Source of the DNA: Phorcus lineatus | Taxonomy: Eukaryota; Mollusca; Gastropoda; Trochida; Trochidae | Assembly (NCBI GenBank): GCA_921293015.1 | Contig: OV121090.1 | Coordinates: forward strand, 2,728,001-2,792,000 | Length of the DNA stretch: 64,000 bases | Reading direction: 5' to 3' | Notes under the pieces: model-generated | Seen by the model: the letters and a program-made list of their open reading frames with translations, nothing else | What the model was told of the DNA's origin: nothing | Databases searched by the model: none | Translations under genes and position numbers: made by a program | Shown: piece by piece, positions 11,106 through 25,130 of the stretch | How the letters are laid out: each line of letters starts with the position of its first letter | Numbering within the stretch: position 1 is the first letter of the stretch

Positions 11106-14100
11106 TTGATGAAAGTTTGGTTCAGAAATATGCATTTTCAAGAAAGTTATTGCAAAAGGACTGATTTTATGGTTGTTTTCGACTTAGACTTTTTCCGCGA
11201 CTTTGGTCAAAATCGGATAAATGTACCTCTGCTAGGTCGAAACTGGAGCCCAAACCAAGAATCTGATAGCAAATTCATATTACTCAATCGACAGGACGCA
11301 ATGTGGTGGACATTTGACCAAGGTTTGGATTCAAAATATGCATTTTGAAGAAAGATATAACGATAGATGCAACCGTATGTATATAATAAACTTAGAAGTT
11401 TGAAGGTGGTTCAAAACTCGCTAAACGGACCTCTATAAGCTACTGTGTGGGAGCCAAACCAAGAATCTGACAGTAAATTAGTATTACTCAATCGAAAGAA
11501 CACATTGTAATGTACATTTGATGAAAGTTTGGTTCAGAAATATGCATTTTCAAGAAAGTTATTGCAAAAGGACTGATTTTATGGTTGTTTTCGACTTAGA
11601 CTTTTTCCGCGACTTTGGTCAAAATCGGATAAATGTACCTCTGCTAGGTCGAAACTGGAGCCCAAACCAAAAATCTGATAGCAAATTCATATTACTCAAT
11701 CGACAGGACGCAATGTGGTGGACATTTGACCAAGGTTTGGATTCAAAATATGCATTTTGAAGAAAGATATAACGCTAGATGCAACCGTATGTATATAAGA
11801 AACTTAGAAGTTTGAAGGTGGTTCAAAACTCGCTTAACGGACCTCTATAAGCTACTGTCTGGGAACCAAACCAAGAATCTGACAGTAAATTAGTATTACT
11901 CAATCGAAAGAACACATTGTAATGTACATTTGATGAAAGTTTGGTTCAGAAATATGCATTTTCAAGAAAGTTATTGCAAAAGGACTGATTTTATGGTTGT
12001 TTTCGACTTAGACTTTTTCTGCAACTTTGGTCAAAATCGGATAAATGTACCTCTGCTAGGTCGAAACTGGAGCCCAAACCAAGAATCTGATAGCAAATTC
12101 ATATTACTCAATCGACAGGACGCAATGTGGTGGACATTTGACCAAGGTTTGGATTCAAAATATGCATTTTGAAGAAAGATATAACGATAGATGCAACCGT
12201 ATGTATATAAGAAACTTAGAAGTTTGAAGGTGGTTCAAAACTCGCTTAACGGACCTCTATAAGCTACTGTCTGGGAACCAAACCAAGAATCTGACAGTAA
12301 ATTAGTATTACTCAATCGAAAGAACACATTGTAATGTACATTTGATGAAAGTTTGGTTCAGAAATATGCATTTTCAAGAAAGTTATTGCAAAAGGACTGA
12401 TTTTATGGTTGTTTTCGACTTAGACTTTTTCCGCGACTTTGGTCAAAATCGGATAAATGTACCTCTGCTAGGTCGAAACTGGAGCCCAAACCAAGAATCT
12501 GATAGCAAATTCATATTACTCAATCGACAGGACGCAATGTGGTGGACATTTGACCAAGGTTTGGATTCAAAATATGCATTTTGAAGAAAGATATAACGAT
12601 AGATGCAACCGTATATATATAATAAACTTAGAAGTTTGAAGGTGGTTCAAAACTCGCTAAACGGACCTCTATAAGCTACTGTGTGGGAGCCAAACCAAGA
12701 ATCTGACAGTAAATTAGTATTACTCAATCGAAAGAACACATTGTAATGTACATTTGATGAAAGTTTGGTTCAGAAATATGCATTTTCAAGAAAGTTATTG
12801 CAAAAGGACTGATTTTATGGTTGTTTTCGACTTAGACTTTTTCCGCGACTTTGGTCAAAATCGGATAAATGTACCTCTGCTAGGTCGAAACTGGAGCCCA
12901 AACCAAAAATCTGATAGCAAATTCATATTACTCAATCGACAGGACGCAATGTGGTGGACATTTGACCAAGGTTTGGATTCAAAATATGCATTTTGAAGAA
13001 AGATATAACGCTAGATGCAACCGTATGTATATAAGAAACTTAGAAGTTTGAAGGTGGTTCAAAACTCGCTTAACGGACCTCTATAAGCTACTGTCTGGGA
13101 ACCAAACCAAGAATCTGACAGTAAATTAGTATTACTCAATCGAAAGAACACATTGTAATGTACATTTGATGAAAGTTTGGTTCAGAAATATGCATTTTCA
13201 AGAAAGTTATTGCAAAAGGACTGATTTTATGGTTGTTTTCGACTTAGACTTTTTCTGCAACTTTGGTCAAAATCGGATAAATGTACCTCTGCTAGGTCGA
13301 AACTGGAGCCCAAACCAAGAATCTGATAGCAAATTCATATTACTCAATCGACAGGACGCAATGTGGTGGACATTTGACCAAGGTTTGGATTCAAAATATG
13401 CATTTTGAAGAAAGATATAACGATAGATGCAACCGTATGTATATAAGAAACTTAGAAGTTTGAAGGTGGTTCAAAACTCGCTTAACGGACCTCTATAAGC
13501 TACTGTCTGGGAACCAAACCAAGAATCTGACAGTAAATTAGTATTACTCAATCGAAAGAACACATTGTAATGTACATTTGATGAAAGTTTGGTTCAGAAA
13601 TATGCATTTTCAAGAAAGTTATTGCAAAAGGACTGATTTTATGGTTGTTTTCGACTTAGACTTTTTCTGCAACTTTGGTCAAAATCGGATAAATGTACCT
13701 CTGCTAGGTCGAAACTGGAGCCCAAACCAAGAATCTGATAGCAAATTCATATTACTCAATCGACAGGACGCAATGTGGTGGACATTTGACCAAGGTTTGG
13801 ATTCAAAATATGCATTTTGAAGAAAGATATAACGATAGATGCAACCGTATGTATATAAGAAACTTAGAAGTTTGAAGGTGGTTCAAAACTCGCTTAACGG
13901 ACCTCTATAAGCTACTGTCTGGGAACCAAACCAAGAATCTGACAGTAAATTAGTATTACTCAATCGAAAGAACACATTGTAATGTACATTTGATGAAAGT
14001 TTGGTTCAGAAATATGCATTTTCAAGAAAGTTATTGCAAAAGGACTGATTTTATGGTTGTTTTCGACTTAGACTTTTTCCGCGACTTTGGTCAAAATCGG

Positions 14101-15225
14101 ATAAATGTACCTCTGCTAGGTCGAAACTGGAGCCCAAACCAAGAATCTGATAGCAAATTCATATTACTCAATCGACAGGACGCAATGTGGTGGACATTTG
14201 ACCAAGGTTTGGATTCAAAATATGCATTTTGAAGAAAGATATAACGATAGATGCAACCGTATGTATATAATAAACTTAGAAGTTTGAAGGTGGTTCAAAA
14301 CTCGCTAAACGGACCTCTATAAGCTACTGTGTGGGAGCCAAACCAAGAATCTGACAGTAAATTAGTATTACTCAATCGAAAGAACACATTGTAATGTACA
14401 TTTGATGAAAGTTTGGTTCAGAAATATGCATTTTCAAGAAAGTTATTGCAAAAGGACTGATTTTATGGTTGTTTTCGACTTAGACTTTTTCCGCGACTTT
14501 GGTCAAAATCGGATAAATGTACCTCTGCTAGGTCGAAACTGGAGCCCAAACCAAAAATCTGATAGCAAATTCATATTACTCAATCGACAGGACGCAATGT
14601 GGTGGACATTTGACCAAGGTTTGGATTCAAAATATGCATTTTGAAGAAAGATATAACGCTAGATGCAACCGTATGTATATAAGAAACTTAGAAGTTTGAA
14701 GGTGGTTCAAAACTCGCTTAACGGACCTCTATAAGCTACTGTCTGGGAACCAAACCAAGAATCTGACAGTAAATTAGTATTACTCAATCGAAAGAACACA
14801 TTGTAATGTACATTTGATGAAAGTTTGGTTCAGAAATATGCATTTTCAAGAAAGTTATTGCAAAAGGACTGATTTTATGGTTGTTTTCGACTTAGACTTT
14901 TTCTGCAACTTTGGTCAAAATCGGATAAATGTACCTCTGCTAGGTCGAAACTGGAGCCCAAACCAAGAATCTGATAGCAAATTCATATTACTCAATCGAC
15001 AGGACGCAATGTGGTGGACATTTGACCAAGGTTTGGATTCAAAATATGCATTTTGAAGAAAGATATAACGATAGATGCAACCGTATGTATATAAGAAACT
15101 TAGAAGTTTGAAGGTGGTTCAAAACTCGCTTAACGGACCTCTATAAGCTACTGTCTGGGAACCAAACCAAGAATCTGACAGTAAATTAGTATTACTCAAT
15201 CGAAAGAACACATTGTAATGTACAT
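10282..15225 (+). repeat. 3-unit higher-order repeat (1,236-bp period), about four copies
   Basis: Units 25-36 cycle through three types. First, CAAAAATC half A with the GTATGTATATAAG/CTTAAC/GGGAACC B half. Second, CTGCAA half A with the same B half. Third, CAAGAATC and CCGCGA half A with ATAATAAAC and TGTGTGGGAGCC. Cycles start at 10282, 11518, 12754 and 14402. The third cycle has one extra CTGCAA unit (13578-13989). The cycle breaks at 15226. The block overlaps the second 4-unit copy and the start of the 30-unit HOR, so it is an older layer nested in both. Confidence 0.82.
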
Positions 15226-15504
15226 TTGATGAAAGTTTGGTTCAGAAATATGCATTTTCAAGAAAGTTATTGCAAAAGGACTGATTTTATGGTTGTTTTC
15301 GACTTAGAATTTTTCCGCGACTTTGGTCAAAATCGGATAAATGTACCTCTGCTAGGTCGAAACTGGAGCCCAAACCAAGAATCTGATAGCAAATTCATAT
15401 TACTCAATCGACAGGACGCAATGTGGTGGACATTTGACCAAGGTTTGGATTCAAAATATGCATTTTGAAGAAAGTTATAACGCTAGATGCAACCGTATAT
15501 ATAT

Positions 15505-15520
15505 AAAAAAAACTTATATT
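15505..15520 (+). other. 7-bp length variant (A-run plus ATATT gain), one of four sites
   Basis: Here the 5-bp gain is joined to a longer A-run: TATATATAAGAAAC becomes TATATATAAAAAAAAC (+2 bp), making the unit 419 bp. The four units start at 15226, 28015, 46592 and 50307. Each is a GAATTT unit with TGTGTGGGAGCC, and each is followed at once by a CGACATAGAC plus CTGCAA unit. They therefore share one ancestral two-unit haplotype. The 7-bp form probably derives from the 5-bp form. Confidence 0.92.
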
Positions 15521-16344
15521 AGAAGTTTGAAGGTGGTTCAAAACTCGCTAAACGGACCTCTATAAGCTACTGTGTGGGAGCCAAACCAAGAATCTGACAG
15601 TAAATTAGTATTACTCAATCGAAAGAACACATTGTAATGTACATTTGATGAAAGTTTGGTTCAGAAATATGCATTTTCAAGAAAGTTATTGCAAAAGGAC
15701 TGATTTTATGGTTGTTTTCGACATAGACTTTTTCTGCAACTTTGGTCAAAATCGGATAAATGTACCTCTGCTAGGTCGAAACTGGAGCCCAAACCAAGAA
15801 TCTGATAGCAAATTCATATTACTCAATCGACAGGACGCAATGTGGTGGACATTTGACCAAGGTTTGGATTCAAAATATGCATTTTGAAGAAAGTTATAAC
15901 GCTAGATGCAACCGTATATATATAAGAAACTTAGAAGTTTGAAGGTGGTTCAAAACTCGCTAAACGGACCTCTATAAGCTACTGTCTGGGAGCCAAACCA
16001 AGAATCTGACGGTAAATTAGTATTACTCAATCGAAAGAACACATTGTAATGTACATTTGATGAAAGTTTGGTTCAGAAATATGCATTTTCAAGAAAGTTA
16101 TTGCAAAAGGACTGATTTTATGGTTGTTTTCGACTTAGACTTTTTCCGCGACTTTGGTCAAAATCGGATAAATGTACCTCTGCTAGGTCGAAACTGGAGC
16201 CCAAACCAAGAATCTGATAGCAAATTCATATTACTCAATCGACAGGACGCAATGTGGTGGACATTTGACCAAGGTTTGGATTCAAAATATGCATTTTGAA
16301 GAAAGTTATAACGCTAGATGCAACCGTATATATATAAGAAACTT

Positions 16345-16349
16345 ATATT
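16345..16349 (+). other. 5-bp length variant (ATATT gain), one of nine sites
   Basis: In half B the sequence AACTTAGAAG becomes AACTTATATTAGAAG, making that unit 417 bp. The exact inserted register is ambiguous. Units with the gain start at 16057, 20182, 28846, 33383, 37920, 40397, 42462, 44527 and 56494; the 37920 copy reads ATAGT instead of ATATT. A single origin followed by spread through duplication is the simplest reading. These units are the best anchors for the HOR map. Confidence 0.93.
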
Positions 16350-19300
16350 AGAAGTTTGAAGGTGGTTCAAAACTCGCTAAACGGACCTCTATAAGCTACT
16401 GTGTGGGAGCCAAACCAAGAATCTGACAGTAAATTAGTATTACTCAATCGAAAGAACACATTGTAATGTACATTTGATGAAAGTTTGGTTCAGAAATATG
16501 CATTTTCAAGAAAGTTATTGCAAAAGGACTGATTTTATGGTTGTTTTCGACTTAGACTTTTTCCGCGACTTTGGTCAAAATCGGATAAATGTACCTCTGC
16601 TAGGTCGAAACTGGAGCCCAAACCAAAAATCTGATAGCAAATTCATATTACTCAATCGACAGGACGCAATGTGGTGGACATTTGACCAAGGTTTGGATTC
16701 AAAATATGCATTTTGAAGAAAGATATAACGATAGATGCAACCGTATGTATATAAGAAACTTAGAAGTTTGAAGGTGGTTCAAAACTCGCTTAACGGACCT
16801 CTATAAGCTACTGTCTGGGAACCAAACCAAGAATCTGACAGTAAATTAGTATTACTCAATCGAAAGAACACATTGTAATGTACATTTGATGAAAGTTTGG
16901 TTCAGAAATATGCATTTTCAAGAAAGTTATTGCAAAAGGACTGATTTTATGGTTGTTTTCGACATAGACTTTTTCTGCAACTTTGGTCAAAATCGGATAA
17001 ATGTACCTCTGCTAGGTCGAAACTGGAGCCCAAACCAAGAATCTGATAGCAAATTCATATTACTCAATCGACAGGACGCAATGTGGTGGACATTTGACCA
17101 AGGTTTGGATTCAAAATATGCATTTTGAAGAAAGTTATAACGCTAGATGCAACCGTATATATATAATAAACTTAGAAGTTTGAAGGTGGTTCAAAACTCG
17201 CTAAACGGACCTCTATAAGCTACTGTCTGGGAGCCAAACCAAGAATCTGACAGTAAATTAGTATTACTCAATCGAAAGAACACATTGTAATGTACATTTG
17301 ATGAAAGTTTGGTTCAGAAATATGCATTTTCAAGAAAGTTATTGCAAAAGGACTGATTTTATGGTTGTTTTCGACATAGACTTTTTCCGCGACTTTGGTC
17401 AAAATCGGATAAATGTACCTCTGCTAGGTCGAAACTGGAGCCCAAACCAAGAATCTGATAGCAAATTCATATTACTCAATCGACAGGACGCAATGTGGTG
17501 GACATTTGACCAAGGTTTGGATTCAAAATATGCATTTTGAAGAAAGTTATAACGCTAGATGCAACCGTATATATATAAGAAACTTAGAAGTTTGAAGGTG
17601 GTTCAAAACTCGCTAAACGGACCTCTATAAGCTACTGTCTGGGAGCCAAACCAAGAATTTGACAGTAAATTAGTATTACTCAATCGAAAGAACACATTGT
17701 AATGTACATTTGATGAAAGTTTGGTTCAGAAATATGCATTTTCAAGAAAGTTATTGCAAAAGGACTGATTTTATGGTTGTTTTCGACTTAGAATTTTTCC
17801 GCGACTTTGGTCAAAATCGGATAAATGTACCTCTGCTAGGTCGAAACTGGAGCCCAAACCAAGAATCTGATAGCAAATTCATATTACTCAATCGACAGGA
17901 CGCAATGTGGTGGACATTTGACCAAGGTTTGGATTCAAAATATGCATTTTGAAGAAAGTTATAACGCTAGATGCAACCGTATATATATAAGAAACTTAGA
18001 AGTTTGAAGGTGGTTCAAAACTCGCTAAACGGACCTCTATAAGCTACTGTCTGGGAGCCAAACCAAGAATCTGACGGTAAATTAGTATTACTCAATCGAA
18101 AGAACACATTGTAATGTACATTTGATGAAAGTTTGGTTCAGAAATATGCATTTTCAAGAAAGTTATTGCAAAAGGACTGATTTTATGGTTGTTTTCGACT
18201 TAGACTTTTTCCGCGACTTTGGTCAAAATCGGATAAATGTACCTCTGCTAGGTCGAAACTGGAGCCCAAACCAAGAATCTGATAGCAAATTCATATTACT
18301 CAATCGACAGGACGCAATGTGGTGGACATTTGACCAAGGTTTGGATTCAAAATATGCATTTTGAAGAAAGTTATAACGCTAGATGCAACCGTATATATAT
18401 AATAAACTTAGAAGTTTGAAGGTGGTTCAAAACTCGCTAAACGGACCTCTATAAGCTACTGTGTGGGAGCCAAACCAAGAATCTGACAGTAAATTAGTAT
18501 TACTCAATCGAAAGAACACATTGTAATGTACATTTGATGAAAGTTTGGTTCAGAAATATGCATTTTCAAGAAAGTTATTGCAAAAGGACTGATTTTATGG
18601 TTGTTTTCGACTTAGACTTTTTCCGCGACTTTGGTCAAAATCGGATAAATGTACCTCTGCTAGGTCGAAACTGGAGCCCAAACCAAAAATCTGATAGCAA
18701 ATTCATATTACTTAATCGACAGGACGCAATGTGGTGGACATTTGACCAAGGTTTGGATTCAAAATATGCATTTTGAAGAAAGTTATAACGCTAGATGCAA
18801 CCGTATATATATAAGAAACTTAGAAGTTTGAAGGTGGTTCAAAACTCGCTAAACGGACCTCTATAAGCTACTGTGTGGGAGCCAAACCAAGAATCTGACA
18901 GTAAATTAGTATTACTCAATCGAAAGAACACATTGTAATGTACATTTGATGAAAGTTTGGTTCAGAAATATGCATTTTCAAGAAAGTTATTGCAAAAGGA
19001 CTGATTTTATGGTTGTTTTCGACTTAGAATTTTTTCGCGACTTTGGTCAAAATCGGATAAATGTACCTCTGCTAGGTCGAAACTGGAGCCCAAACCAAGA
19101 ATCTGATAGCAAATTCATATTACTCAATCGACAGGACGCAATGTGGTGGACATTTGACCAAGGTTTGGATTCAAAATATGCATTTTGAAGAAAGTTATAA
19201 CGCTAGATGCAACCGTATATATATAATAAACTTAGAAGTTTGAAGGTGGTTCAAAACTCGCTAAACGGACCTCTATAAGCTACTGTCTGGGAGCCAAACC

Positions 19301-22300
19301 AAAAATCTGACGGTAAATTAGTATTACTCAATCGAAAGAACACATTGTAATGTACATTTGATGAAAGTTTGGTTCAGAAATATGCATTTTCAAGAAAGTT
19401 ATTGCAAAAGGACTGATTTTATGGTTGTTTTCGACTTAGACTTTTTCCGCGACTTTGGTCAAAATCGGATAAATGTACCTCTGCTAGGTCGAAACTGGAG
19501 CCCAAACCAAAAATCTGATAGCAAATTCATATTACTCAATCGACAGGACGCAATGTGGTGGACATTTGACCAAGGTTTGGATTCAAAATATGCATTTTGA
19601 AGAAAGTTATAACGCTAGATGCAACCGTATATATATAAGAAACTTAGAAGTTTGAAGGTGGTTCAAAACTCGCTAAACGGACCTCTATAAGCTACTGTGT
19701 GGGAGCCAAACCAAGAATCTGACAGTAAATTAGTATTACTCAATCGAAAGAACACATTGTAATGTACATTTGATGAAAGTTTGGTTCAGAAATATGCATT
19801 TTCAAGAAAGTTATTGCAAAAGGACTGATTTTATGGTTGTTTTCGACTTAGAATTTTTTCGCGACTTTGGTCAAAATCGGATAAATGTACCTCTGCTAGG
19901 TCGAAACTGGAGCCCAAACCAAGAATCTGATAGCAAATTCATATTACTCAATCGACAGGACGCAATGTGGTGGACATTTGACCAAGGTTTGGATTCAAAA
20001 TATGCATTTTGAAGAAAGTTATAACGCTAGATGCAACCGTATATATATAATAAACTTAGAAGTTTGAAGGTGGTTCAAAACTCTCTAAACGGACCTCTAT
20101 AAGCTACTGTCTGGGAGCCAAACCAAGAATCTGACGGTAAATTAGTATTACTCAATCGAAAGAACACATTGTAATGTACATTTGATGAAAGTTTGGTTCA
20201 GAAATATGCATTTTCAAGAAAGTTATTGCAAAAGGACTGATTTTATGGTTGTTTTCGACTTAGACTTTTTCCGCGACTTTGGTCAAAATCGGATAAATGT
20301 ACCTCTGCTAGGTCGAAACTGGAGCCCAAACCAAGAATCTGATAGCAAATTCATATTACTCAATCGACAGGACGCAATGTGGTGGACATTTGACCAAGGT
20401 TTGGATTCAAAATATGCATTTTGAAGAAAGTTATAACGCTAGATGCAACCGTATATATATAAGAAACTTATATTAGAAGTTTGAAGGTGGTTCAAAACTC
20501 GCTAAACGGACCTCTATAAGCTACTGTGTGGGAGCCAAACCAAGAATCTGACAGTAAATTAGTATTACTCAATCGAAAGAACACATTGTAATGTACATTT
20601 GATGAAAGTTTGGTTCAGAAATATGCATTTTCAAGAAAGTTATTGCAAAAGGACTGATTTTATGGTTGTTTTCGACTTAGACTTTTTCCGCGACTTTGGT
20701 CAAAATCGGATAAATGTACCTCTGCTAGGTCGAAACTGGAGCCCAAACCAAGAATCTGATAGCAAATTCATATTACTCAATCGACAGGACGCAATGTGGT
20801 GGACATTTGACCAAGGTTTGGATTCAAAATATGCATTTTGAAGAAAGTTATAACGCTAGATGCAACCGTATATATATAATAAACTTAGAAGTTTGAAGGT
20901 GGTTCAAAACTCGCTAAACGGACCTCTATAAGCTACTGTCTGGGAGCCAAACCAAGAATCTGACAGTAAATTAGTATTACTCAATCGAAAGAACACATTG
21001 TAATGTACATTTGATGAAAGTTTGGTTCAGAAATATGCATTTTCAAGAAAGTTATTGCGAAAGGACTGATTTTATGGTTGTTTTCGACTTAGAATTTTTC
21101 CGCGACTTTGGTCAAAATCGGATAAATGTACCTCTGCTAGGTCGAAACTGGAGCCCAAACCAAGAATCTGATAGCAAATTCATATTACTCAATCGACAGG
21201 ACGCAATGTGGTGGACATTTGACCAAGGTTTGGATTCAAAATATGCATTTTGAAGAAAGTTATAACGCTAGATGCAACCGTATATATATAAGAAACTTAG
21301 AAGTTTGAAGGTGGTTCAAAACTCGCTTAACGGACCTCTATAAGCTACTGTCTGGGAACCAAACCAAGAATCTGACAGTAAATTAGTATTACTCAATCGA
21401 AAGAACACATTGTAATGTACATTTGATGAAAGTTTGGTTCAGAAATATGCATTTTCAAGAAAGTTATTGCAAAAGGACTGATTTTATGGTTGTTTTCGAC
21501 TTAGAATTTTTCCGCGACTTTGGTCAAAATCGGATAAATGTACCTCTGCTAGGTCGAAACTGGAGCCCAAACCAAGAATCTGATAGCAAATTCATATTAC
21601 TCAATCGACAGGACGCAATGTGGTGGACATTTGACCAAGGTTTGGATTCAAAATATGCATTTTGAAGAAAGTTATAACGCTAGATGCAACCGTATATATA
21701 TAAGAAACTTAGAAGTTTGAAGGTGGTTCAAAACTCGCTAAACGGACCTCTATAAGCTACTGTGTGGGAGCCAAACCAAGAATCTGACAGTAAATTAGTA
21801 TTACTCAATCGAAAGAACACATTGTAATGTACATTTGATGAAAGTTTGGTTCAGAAATATGCATTTTCAAGAAAGTTATTGCAAAAGGACTGATTTTATG
21901 GTTGTTTTCGACTTAGACCTTTTCCGCGACTTTGGTCAAAATCGGATAAATGTACCTCTGCTAGGTCGAAACTGGAGCCCAAACCAAAAATCTGATAGCA
22001 AATTCATATTACTCAATCGACAGGATGCAATGTGGTGGACATTTGACCAAGGTTTGGATTCAAAATATGCATTTTGAAGAAAGTTATAACGCTAGATGCA
22101 ACCGTATATATATAAGAAACTTAGAAGTTTGAAGGTGGTTCAAAACTCGCTAAACGGACCTCTATAAGCTACTGTGTGGGAGCCAAACCAAGAATCTGAC
22201 AGTAAATTAGTATTACTCAATCGAAAGAACACATTGTAATGTACATTTGATGAAAGTTTGGTTCAGAAATATGCATTTTCAAGAAAGTTATTGCAAAAGG

Positions 22301-25130
22301 ACTGATTTTATGGTTGTTTTCGACTTAGAATTTTTTCGCGACTTTGGTCAAAATCGGATAAATGTACCTCTGCTAGGTCGAAACTGGAGCCCAAACCAAG
22401 AATCTGATAGCAAATTCATATTACTCAATCGACAGGACGCAATGTGGTGGACATTTGACCAAGGTTTGGATTCAAAATATGCATTTTGAAGAAAGTTATA
22501 ACGCTAGATGCAACCGTATATATATAATAAACTTAGAAGTTTGAAGGTGGTTCAAAACTCGCTAAACGGACCTCTATAAGCTACTGTCTGGGAGCCAAAC
22601 CAAGAATCTGACGGTAAATTAGTATTACTCAATCGAAAGAACACATTGTAATGTACATTTGATGAAAGTTTGGTTCAGAAATATGCATTTTCAAGAAAGT
22701 TATTGCAAAAGGACTGATTTTATGGTTGTTTTCGACTTAGAATTTTTCCGCGACTTTGGTCAAAATCGGATAAATGTACCTCTGCTAGGTCGAAACTGGA
22801 GCCCAAACCAAGAATCTGATAGCAAATTCATATTACTCAATCGACAGGACGCAATGTGGTGGACATTTGACCAAGGTTTGGATTCAAAATATGCATTTTG
22901 AAGAAAGTTATAACGCTAGATGCAACCGTATATATATAAGAAACTTAGAAGTTTGAAGGTGGTTCAAAACTCGCTAAACGGACCTCTATAAGCTACTGTC
23001 TGGGAGCCAAACCAAGAATCTGACGGTAAATTAGTATTACTCAATCGAAAGAACACATTGTAATGTACATTTGATGAAAGTTTGGTTCAGAAATATGCAT
23101 TTTCAAGAAAGTTATTGCAAAAGGACTGATTTTATGGTTGTTTTCGACTTAGAATTTTTCCGCGACTTTGGTCAAAATCGGATAAATGTACCTCTGCTAG
23201 GTCGAAACTGGAGCCCAAACCAAGAATCTGATAGCAAATTCATATTACTCAATCGACAGGACGCAATGTGGTGGACATTTGACCAAGGTTTGGATTCAAA
23301 ATATGCATTTTGAAGAAAGTTATAACGCTAGATGCAACCGTATATATATAATAAACTTAGAAGTTTGAAGGTGGTTCAAAACTCGCTAAACGGACCTCTA
23401 TAAGCTACTGTGTGGGAGCCAAACCAAGAATCTGACAGTAAATTAGTATTACTCAATCGAAAGAACACATTGTAATGTACATTTGATGAAAGTTTGGTTC
23501 AGAAATATGCATTTTCAAGAAAGTTATTGCAAAAGGACTGATTTTATGGTTGTTTTCGACTTAGACCTTTTCCGCGACTTTGGTCAAAATCGGATAAATG
23601 TACCTCTGCTAGGTCGAAACTGGAGCCCAAACCAAGAATCTGATAGCAAATTCATATTACTCAATCGACAGGACGCAATGTGGTGGACATTTGACCAAGG
23701 TTTGGATTCAAAATATGCATTTTGAAGAAAGTTATAACGCTAGATGCAACCGTATATATATAAGAAACTTAGAAGTTTGAAGGTGGTTCAAAACTCGCTA
23801 AACGGACCTCTATAAGCTACTGTGTGGGAGCCAAACCAAGAATCTGACAGTAAATTAGTATTACTCAATCGAAAGAACACATTGTAATGTACATTTGATG
23901 AAAGTTTGGTTCAGAAATATGCATTTTCAAGAAAGTTATTGCAAAAGGACTGATTTTATGGTTGTTTTCGACTTAGAATTTTTTCGCGACTTGGGTCAAA
24001 ATCGGATAAATGTACCTCTGCTAGGTCGAAACTGGAGCCCAAACCAAGAATCTGATAGCAAATTCATATTACTCAATCGACAGGACGCAATGTGGTGGAC
24101 ATTTGACCAAGGTTTGGATTCAAAATATGCATTTTGAAGAAAGTTATAACGCTAGATGCAACCGTATATATATAATAAACTTAGAAGTTTGAAGGTGGTT
24201 CAAAACTCGCTAAACGGACCTCTATAAGCTACTGTCTGGGAGCCAAACCAAGAATCTGACGGTAAATTAGTATTACTCAATCGAAAGAACACATTGTAAT
24301 GTACATTTGATGAAAGTTTGGTTCAGAAATATGCATTTTCAAGAAAGTTATTGCAAAAGGACTGATTTTATGGTTGTTTTCGACTTAGAATTTTTCCGCG
24401 ACTTTGGTCAAAATCGGATAAATGTACCTCTGCTAGGTCGAAACTGGAGCCCAAACCAAGAATCTGATAGCAAATTCATATTACTCAATCGACAGGACGC
24501 AATGTGGTGGACATTTGACCAAGGTTTGGATTCAAAATATGCATTTTGAAGAAAGTTATAACGCTAGATGCAACCGTATATATATAATAAACTTAGAAGT
24601 TTGAAGGTGGTTCAAAACTCGCTAAACGGACCTCTATAAGCTACTGTCTGGGAGCCAAACCAAGAATCTGACGGTAAATTAGTATTACTCAATCGAAAGA
24701 ACACATTGTAATGTACATTTGATGAAAGTTTGGTTCAGAAATATGCATTTTCAAGAAAGTTATTGCAAAAGGACTGATTTTATGGTTGTTTTCGACTTAG
24801 ACTTTTTCCGCGACTTTGGTCAAAATCGGATAAATGTACCTCTGCTAGGTCGAAACTGGAGCCCAAACCAAAAATCTGATAGCAAATTCATATTACTCAA
24901 TCGACAGGACGCAATGTGGTGGACATTTGACCAAGGTTTGGATTCAAAATATGCATTTTGAAGAAAGTTATAACGCTAGATGCAACCGTATATATATAAG
25001 AAACTTAGAAGTTTGAAGGTGGTTCAAAACTCGCTAAACGGACCTCTATAAGCTACTGTCTGGGAGCCAAACCAAGAATCTGACAGTAAATTAGTATTAC
25101 TCAATCGAAAGAACACATTGTAATGTACAT

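Larger units (their letters stand above)
12754..25130 (+). repeat. 30-unit higher-order repeat, copy 1 (12,377 bp)
   Basis: Units 31-60. Distinctive tags in order: the 3-mer section; the 7-bp gain unit (15226); CGACATAGAC plus CTGCAA (15645); the 5-bp gain (16057); a second CGACATAGAC plus CTGCAA unit (16886); CGACATAGAC with CCGCGA and GAATTTGAC (17298); TTACTTAATCGAC (near 18707); a 5-bp gain (20182); TTGCGAAAGG (near 21056); GACCTTTTCC (21835 and 23483); and two consecutive CAAAAATC units (24719 and 25131), the second opening the next copy. Copy 2 follows immediately with the same series. The length is 30 x 412 plus 7, 5 and 5. Confidence 0.88.
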